From Abditibacteriota bacterium (lineage in GTDB: Bacteria > Armatimonadota > UBA5829): a DNA stretch of 10,669 nt. The DNA lies in contig JAGDAG010000305.1 of the NCBI GenBank assembly GCA_017959625.1, positions 1-10,669 of the forward strand, read 5' to 3'. The notes under the pieces are model-generated. The model saw only the letters and a program-made list of their open reading frames with translations, had not been told where the DNA came from and made no database searches. Made by a program: the position numbers and the translations under genes. Numbering within the stretch: position 1 is the stretch's first letter; each line of letters starts with the position of its first letter. Below are positions 6,886-10,669 of the stretch, in pieces.

Positions 6886-8657
6886 TCCTTTTCTCCTTTG
6901 CAGTAATATTTCATAAGCCTGAAAAAGCCGTGGGGCTCGAGGAATACCACGTCGCCTTTCATTTCTTCGGTCATATTTTCCATATATTCCTTCTGGGTGC
7001 CGGGCATCCACAGTATGTTGCGGAGCATGGTGAAATTCACCTCGCCGCTCTTCAGGTTTTTGCAGACTTCCCTGTATTTGGCGGGATCGCCGCCGTCCTC
7101 CATGACTATATAGGGCAGCTTGTTGTAAACGCCCCAGCGGGAAGGCAGCTGCTGTCCTCCTATGCCGTCCGGGGATATCTCTCCGTAAAGCTCCAGAAGC
7201 TCGTCCGTCATGGCAGGGGCAAAGCCGTCTATTACAAAACCCGTGCAGCTCAGATCGAATAAATCGAACCATTTTTTGTTATGCTCCCTCCATTTTTCCA
7301 CGCCGGAAGGAAGCCCGGAAAAGCGCCGGGGCTCGGAAAGGGCGCCGGGATTGAGATAGCCCGCGCCGTTGTCGCCGGCCACGAAGGTGTCGTTTTCCGT
7401 TGCCGTTTTCCGGAAGTAGTCCATGCCGAAAGCAAAGCGCTGGGCAAGGGTGGGGTTTATGGCCCAGCCTAAAGGTACCGAGCCCCGTTCCGGGCTTTCC
7501 CAGATCTCCGGCATCCTCTGATAGAGCCAGGCGGCGGAATCATAATCCCCCACGTATATACACACGTAATTGGTCTTTTTCACTTTCCCTTTTTCGTCTA
7601 TGAGCCCCGCCTGCTTCAGATCGTCAAGATCTGTTTTGCGGGTCTCGTATCGGGGCCGGAGAGGGCATTGGCAGAAAACGGAAGCGTTGGTCATGTCCGA
7701 ACTTCCGATGGCGTCCGCGTCCATATAACAGTTGTAGTTGCTGAGCAGCTCCGCATGGCGCCATTCGGTATCCACGTCTCCGTGCTGTCCCATGGCTCCG
7801 GCGGTTTTGGTGTATTTCATGTTCCAGGGAGTGAAGCCCGATATCTGCACCATATTCCCTCCCGATTGCAGATATTGGGAAAGCAGCAGTTCCCTGAAGG
7901 TTTTCAGGTCGAGCCCCTTTTCCTGTTCCGGGTCGTCGATGACCGTTTCGTCTTCCCAGACCCCCAGGTCGAACACAAAGCCTTTATGCATCACCTGAAA
8001 GTCGATGTTTGTCAGGGTCGCCAGATTCAGGGACGCCGGGTTTGTAAGGGAGGTAAAGGCAAAATCGATATAATAGCCCATGAATTCCTTTGAGCAGAGC
8101 CCTTTGTCCAGGTATTTCATTTTTGCCCATATATATGCGTCGCATTTTGCCGAACCTGTGGAAGGCCGGCAGGTGCCGGGTATAACGCCCTTTCCCGTAA
8201 ACATGGGGGAACCGTCGGCGTTGATCAGCCTTTTTTTGATATTCAGCTTTTTTGTTATAAAGGAATAAAGAGAGTCCGGTCCCGGATCGTATCTGACCGG
8301 GGCAAGGTTTTCCACTCCGGCGACGGTGGTAGCGACACAGCTGGTGGCGGGAACGTTGCCGTCGTAAAGCACTATCCCGTCGAACACGCTGATGAATTCT
8401 TCCAGAAGCGAATCGAAGGACTTGATGTAAGCGATGGGCTCCTTTTCCAGAAACGCTCCCTTTTCCGTCATTTTATCCAGCCAGAACCTGTCAAGAGAGC
8501 CGTCTTTGCCTTTGTAGATATAATACAGCTGGGTGCCGTTCCTGTTGGCAAGCCCCTGGAGCACGCTCAGCAGGTGCAGCCTGTCCCAGGCTTTTATCAG
8601 GGCCTCTCTCGAGCCGTCAAGTCCTTTTTCAAGTCCGGTGATGTCATATACTTTCAT
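6882..8657 (-). CDS. GxGYxYP-family putative glycoside hydrolase without signal peptide (paralog 1)
   Basis: This 591-residue protein starts directly at the conserved domain opening (MKVYDITGLEKGLDGS), where its two paralogs have a 20-25 residue signal peptide first. The frame runs 25 residues further upstream, but that stretch is charged and cannot be a signal sequence, so this copy looks cytoplasmic. The signature GAGYLNP is at 431-437, with GFTPWNMKYTK (274-284), YNCYMDADAIG (308-318), YVGDYDSAAWLYQ (368-380) and GFVIDGFAPAMTDELL (473-488). It departs from the other two copies in places conserved between them. GTCRPSTG (161-168) replaces GTDRDSTG, and LPSRWGVYNKLPY (504-516) replaces a segment with GVWKHxMPY, losing a histidine. 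ATG 8657 overlaps the TGA of the oxidoreductase by ATGA and has AAAGGA upstream. It may act on an imported intermediate, possibly the product of the oxidoreductase. Confidence 0.87.
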   Translation of the reverse strand: MKVYDITGLEKGLDGSREALIKAWDRLHLLSVLQGLANRNGTQLYYIYKGKDGSLDRFWLDKMTEKGAFLEKEPIAYIKSFDSLLEEFISVFDGIVLYDGNVPATSCVATTVAGVENLAPVRYDPGPDSLYSFITKKLNIKKRLINADGSPMFTGKGVIPGTCRPSTGSAKCDAYIWAKMKYLDKGLCSKEFMGYYIDFAFTSLTNPASLNLATLTNIDFQVMHKGFVFDLGVWEDETVIDDPEQEKGLDLKTFRELLLSQYLQSGGNMVQISGFTPWNMKYTKTAGAMGQHGDVDTEWRHAELLSNYNCYMDADAIGSSDMTNASVFCQCPLRPRYETRKTDLDDLKQAGLIDEKGKVKKTNYVCIYVGDYDSAAWLYQRMPEIWESPERGSVPLGWAINPTLAQRFAFGMDYFRKTATENDTFVAGDNGAGYLNPGALSEPRRFSGLPSGVEKWREHNKKWFDLFDLSCTGFVIDGFAPAMTDELLELYGEISPDGIGGQQLPSRWGVYNKLPYIVMEDGGDPAKYREVCKNLKSGEVNFTMLRNILWMPGTQKEYMENMTEEMKGDVVFLEPHGFFRLMKYYCKGEKE

Positions 8658-9622
8658 TTCAGATTTCCTTTGATCATCTCTATTTCTTTTTCCAAAAGCT
8701 CTATCCCCTCCAGCGCGCTGGCCGGATCGCATTTTGTGTTTTTTCTTTCGCCTTTTATAACGGAAACAAAGTATTCCAGTTCTTTTTCGTATGCGTCCCG
8801 TTTTTCGATCTGCGGGACGATCTCGGTCCTGTCGGGAAGGATGATGCGGAGAGACGGCGAAGCGCCTTCCCTGTATAATACGGTGGCGTTTTCGAAATAT
8901 GCTTCATAGGACATATCAAATGGGGCGTAGGAATTCCAGCTGGCCCTTATGGACGCCGAGGCGTGTTCGTATTGCAGCACCAGGTTCGCTTCGTCGATGC
9001 CTCCCGTTTTGCCGTAGGCGCCGGAGGCGCCGAACCAGACCGGTTCCCCCAGCAGCCACCGCGCCCAGTCCACGTCGTGGATGTGCAGATCTGTGGCCGC
9101 TCCCCCCGAGAGCTCGGAGTCCATGAACCAGTCGGCCCAGGTCGGGTATCTGCTGATGCGCCTCATGATAAGAGAGGTCATTCTGCCGTAGGTCCCGTTT
9201 TCCATGAGCGTCTGCAGATATTCGTATTCCGTCCAGAAGCGTATGCATTGTCCGGTCATAAGGTTTTTGCCGGTCCGTTTTGCGGCGTCTGTCATGTTCC
9301 TGCAGGCCCCGGAGGTAAGGCTCATGGGCTTTTCGCAAAAAACGTTTGCTCCCGCTTCAAGCCCCATTACCGTGAATTTTTCGTGGAGATACGTTGGAGC
9401 TATCACCATCAGGAGATCAAGGTTTTCCTTTTCCAGCATATCCCCGCAGTCCGTATAAGTCCTCGCCCCTCCGATATCGAAACCGTTTTTGCGCGCCTTG
9501 ACGGCAAACTGCGATTCCCGTATATCGCACACGCATACAAGGTCGATATCCGGATTTTTGGCGGCATTGTCTGCATGCATATGTCCCAGACTGCCGTAAC
9601 CCACGATTCCCGTTTTTAACAT
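8654..9622 (-). CDS. Gfo/Idh/MocA family NAD(P)-dependent sugar oxidoreductase
   Basis: This 322-residue protein has canonical family motifs: the Rossmann glycine motif GYGSLGHMHA (8-17), CEKPMS (96-101) with K98, and GGAATDLHIHDVDW (173-186) carrying the D178-x3-H182-D183 active-site set. Length and motifs fit inositol 2-dehydrogenase or sugar dehydrogenase-like enzymes, which oxidise or reduce a hydroxyl/keto group of a cyclitol, sugar or glycoside in the cytoplasm. The exact substrate is not readable. It is the first gene of the operon that carries the three GxGYxYP paralogs and overlaps the first of them by ATGA. ATG 9622 follows AAGGAG with five bases of spacing, and a promoter lies 31-39 bases upstream. 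It belongs to a different branch from the other family member in the window (193-1191), so the two probably do not duplicate one function. Confidence 0.92.
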   Translation of the reverse strand: MLKTGIVGYGSLGHMHADNAAKNPDIDLVCVCDIRESQFAVKARKNGFDIGGARTYTDCGDMLEKENLDLLMVIAPTYLHEKFTVMGLEAGANVFCEKPMSLTSGACRNMTDAAKRTGKNLMTGQCIRFWTEYEYLQTLMENGTYGRMTSLIMRRISRYPTWADWFMDSELSGGAATDLHIHDVDWARWLLGEPVWFGASGAYGKTGGIDEANLVLQYEHASASIRASWNSYAPFDMSYEAYFENATVLYREGASPSLRIILPDRTEIVPQIEKRDAYEKELEYFVSVIKGERKNTKCDPASALEGIELLEKEIEMIKGNLK

Positions 9623-9652
9623 ATTGGCTCCTTGAAAACATTCGTTATCATT

Positions 9653-9661
9653 ATTATAGCA
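9653..9661 (-). promoter_or_regulatory. Extended -10 promoter for the oxidoreductase/GxGYxYP operon
   Basis: The minus strand reads TGCTATAAT, an exact extended -10 element. It is 31 bases from the start codon at 9622, giving a short leader of roughly 24 bases with AAGGAG in it. No good -35 is visible 16-18 bases upstream, which is normal for extended -10 promoters. Confidence 0.7.
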
Positions 9662-9689
9662 TATTTATGTATTTGCGCGCTATTTGTGC
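9662..9689. repeat. Short direct repeats between the divergent promoters (candidate operator)
   Basis: TATTTATG (9662-9669), TATTTGCG (9670-9677) and TATTTGTG (9681-9688) are similar octamers in one direction. The last two, seen as ATTTGCGC and ATTTGTGC, are spaced 11 bases apart, about one helical turn. They fill the space between the two outward-facing -10 elements, where a shared regulator would bind. In AT-rich promoter DNA such resemblance can arise by chance. Confidence 0.3.
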
Positions 9690-9695
9690 TATAAT
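9687..9695 (+). promoter_or_regulatory. Extended -10 promoter for the sugar-isomerase-like gene
   Basis: The plus strand reads TGCTATAAT, identical to the -10 element facing the other way at 9661-9653. Transcription would start near 9701-9703. That leaves out an upstream in-frame ATG at 9698 and supports the gene starting at ATG 9731. No strong -35 is present at normal spacing. Confidence 0.75.
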
Positions 9696-9718
9696 ATATG
9701 TATAGAAAAATCATAAAT

Positions 9719-9724
9719 CAGGAG
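9719..9724 (+). promoter_or_regulatory. Ribosome binding site that fixes the start at 9731
   Basis: CAGGAG is followed by six bases and ATG 9731. The alternative in-frame ATG at 9698 lies at or before the predicted transcription start and has no Shine-Dalgarno site, so 9731 is preferred. Confidence 0.8.
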
Positions 9725-9730
9725 TCGTAT

Positions 9731-10588
9731 ATGAAGGCAGGCGTCAGCTCTTACAGTTTTGGGCCGTATTTCGGCAGATTGTCGAAACCCGAGCTTGCGG
9801 CAAAGGCCGCGGAGATCGGTTTTGAAGCGATAGAATTTGCCGGTTTGGGTATCGGAGGCGATAAACAGAGGCTTATGGATGAAGCCGCCGAGTGGAAGGA
9901 AGTGTGCGCCTCGGCCGGGCTGGAGATATCGGCCTACTGCATCGGAGCCGATTTTCTGAATCCCAGGGGCGGCTCTCTTGCGGGAGAGATAAAAGCCCTG
10001 AGCGATGAGCTGGATATAGCGGAGGCCCTGGGCGTAAGCAAAATGCGCCACGACATCACGGGCGGGGCGGGGGACCTGTCCCTTATGAACTTTTTCCGGG
10101 TGCTGCCCGTGCTGACGGAGGGCATACGGGAGGTCACCGCATACGGGAAAAGCCTGGGGATAAAAACCATGTTTGAGAACCACGGCTTCTTCATGCAGAA
10201 TTCCGAAAGGTGCCGCGCCCTTATCGAAGAGGTGGCTTCCGATAACTTCGGCGCCCTCATCGACATAGGCAACTTCATCTGCGCCGACGACAATAACGCG
10301 GTGGCGGTAAAGAGGATGCTTCCCTACGTTTTTCACGTGCACGCCAAGGACTTTTACGTAAAGCCCTTTTACGAAGACGGGAGCTATGAAGGCTGGTTCT
10401 CCTCCTGCAACGGCACCCACATCTGCGGAGCCGTGCTGGGCGAAGGGGATATTCCAGTCCGCGCCATCTTTGACCTTATAAAGGCTTCCGGCTACAACGG
10501 GACCGTATCCCTGGAATACGAAGGCCTGGAAGACCATATAGAGGGGATAACCAGAGGCTGCAGAAATCTGAAGAAGCTTCTCGGGTAG
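9731..10588 (+). CDS. Sugar phosphate isomerase/epimerase-like TIM barrel protein (xylose isomerase/AP endonuclease 2 fold)
   Basis: This 285-residue cytoplasmic protein has the length and layout of single-domain xylose-isomerase-like TIM barrels. The N-terminal strand KAGVSSYSFG and GFEAIEFAG (30-38) are typical of the fold. Likely metal ligands sit at the expected strand ends: E149 in MFENHG, D178 in LIDIGNF, H204 in FHVHAKD and a glutamate in LEYEG (E262 or E264). Members isomerise or epimerise sugars and cyclitols (for example inosose isomerase or dehydratase). Some relatives cleave 3-keto glycosides after a Gfo/Idh/MocA enzyme has oxidised them. Divergence from an operon headed by such an oxidoreductase, with matching promoters, suggests a shared pathway; the exact reaction is unproven. 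The stop TAG is followed after six bases by another gene start, so it is probably the first gene of a second operon. Confidence 0.88.
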   Translation: MKAGVSSYSFGPYFGRLSKPELAAKAAEIGFEAIEFAGLGIGGDKQRLMDEAAEWKEVCASAGLEISAYCIGADFLNPRGGSLAGEIKALSDELDIAEALGVSKMRHDITGGAGDLSLMNFFRVLPVLTEGIREVTAYGKSLGIKTMFENHGFFMQNSERCRALIEEVASDNFGALIDIGNFICADDNNAVAVKRMLPYVFHVHAKDFYVKPFYEDGSYEGWFSSCNGTHICGAVLGEGDIPVRAIFDLIKASGYNGTVSLEYEGLEDHIEGITRGCRNLKKLLG

Positions 10589-10594
10589 CGCTTG

Positions 10595-10669
10595 ATGAAC
10601 GTTATTTTACTGCTGGTCTGTCTGCTGATGGGCGGCGTCTATTTCAGCAGCCTGAAGCCTGTAGAGGAC
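10595..10669 (+). CDS. N-terminus of an exported protein (truncated by window edge)
   Basis: ATG 10595 opens a frame of 25 codons that runs off the window. It starts MNVILLLVCLLMGGVYF, a short n-region and a long hydrophobic stretch as in a signal peptide or membrane anchor, followed by SSLKPVED. It starts six bases after the stop of the isomerase-like gene, so co-transcription is likely. No clear Shine-Dalgarno site is seen, which suggests translational coupling; a TTG directly before the ATG is an alternative start. The cysteine in the hydrophobic stretch is not in a good lipobox. Function cannot be assigned. Confidence 0.6.
   Translation, partial: MNVILLLVCLLMGGVYFSSLKPVED

Noticed and set aside
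5263..6906. 547-codon plus-strand open frame antisense to paralog 2
   Set aside because: It lies exactly over a well-conserved family gene on the other strand, has no start signals, and similar antisense frames appear over the paralogs. It is a by-product of codon bias in a GC-rich gene.
6886..7272. 129-residue N-terminal extension of paralog 2
   Set aside because: It is arginine-rich, low-complexity-like sequence read out of frame inside the preceding gene; the signal peptide and ribosome binding site place the start at 6885.
9689..10537. 282-codon minus-strand open frame over the isomerase-like gene
   Set aside because: The plus-strand gene has a recognised fold, metal-ligand motifs, promoter and ribosome binding site; the antisense frame has none.
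1..10669. CRISPR arrays, insertion sequences, tRNA or rRNA genes
   Set aside because: No regularly spaced repeats, transposase frames, terminal inverted repeats or RNA-gene signatures were seen on either strand.

Overview
The window reads as a carbohydrate-degradation locus from an uncultured, moderately GC-rich bacterium. Clear Shine-Dalgarno sites (GGAGG, AAGGAG, CAGGAG), a TTGACA/TACAAT promoter and extended -10 promoters argue against a typical Bacteroidota. Families such as GxGYxYP proteins, Gfo/Idh/MocA oxidoreductases and xylose-isomerase-like TIM barrels are common in gut, rumen and other polysaccharide-degrading lineages (for example PVC or Armatimonadota/Abditibacteriota-type genomes). 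The sequence alone does not fix the taxon.

Layout. Positions 1-71 hold the last codons of a plus-strand gene, followed by a strong hairpin terminator (93-125). Two minus-strand genes follow: a Gfo/Idh/MocA oxidoreductase (193-1191, GTG start) and a secreted clan GH-A glycoside hydrolase-like protein (1205-2350). The 365 bases between 2351 and 2715 contain no convincing gene. They hold a complete plus-strand RNA unit: a near-consensus promoter (2351-2380), a cobalamin riboswitch aptamer (about 2402-2560) and an intrinsic terminator (2684-2717). No reading frame credibly lies under its control.

From 9622 down to 2716 there is a tight minus-strand operon: a second Gfo/Idh/MocA oxidoreductase, then three tandem paralogs of the GxGYxYP putative glycoside hydrolase family. 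The first two junctions in this operon are 4-base ATGA overlaps and the third is a 3-base gap. The first paralog has no signal peptide, the second is exported, and the third is exported and carries an extra C-terminal discoidin/CBM32-like module.

A short divergent promoter region (9623-9730) has matching TGCTATAAT extended -10 elements facing both ways. It drives this operon leftwards and, rightwards, a sugar-isomerase-like TIM barrel protein (9731-10588) followed after six bases by the start of another exported protein.

Working model (inference): exported GxGYxYP proteins and the GH-A enzyme process a glycan outside the cytoplasm. The signal-less paralog, the two NAD(P)-dependent sugar oxidoreductases and the TIM barrel isomerase/lyase then act inside on released sugars or glycosides. 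The most unusual element is the self-contained orphan cobalamin riboswitch, which is perfectly complementary to the spacer that operon read-through towards the GH-A and oxidoreductase genes would contain.
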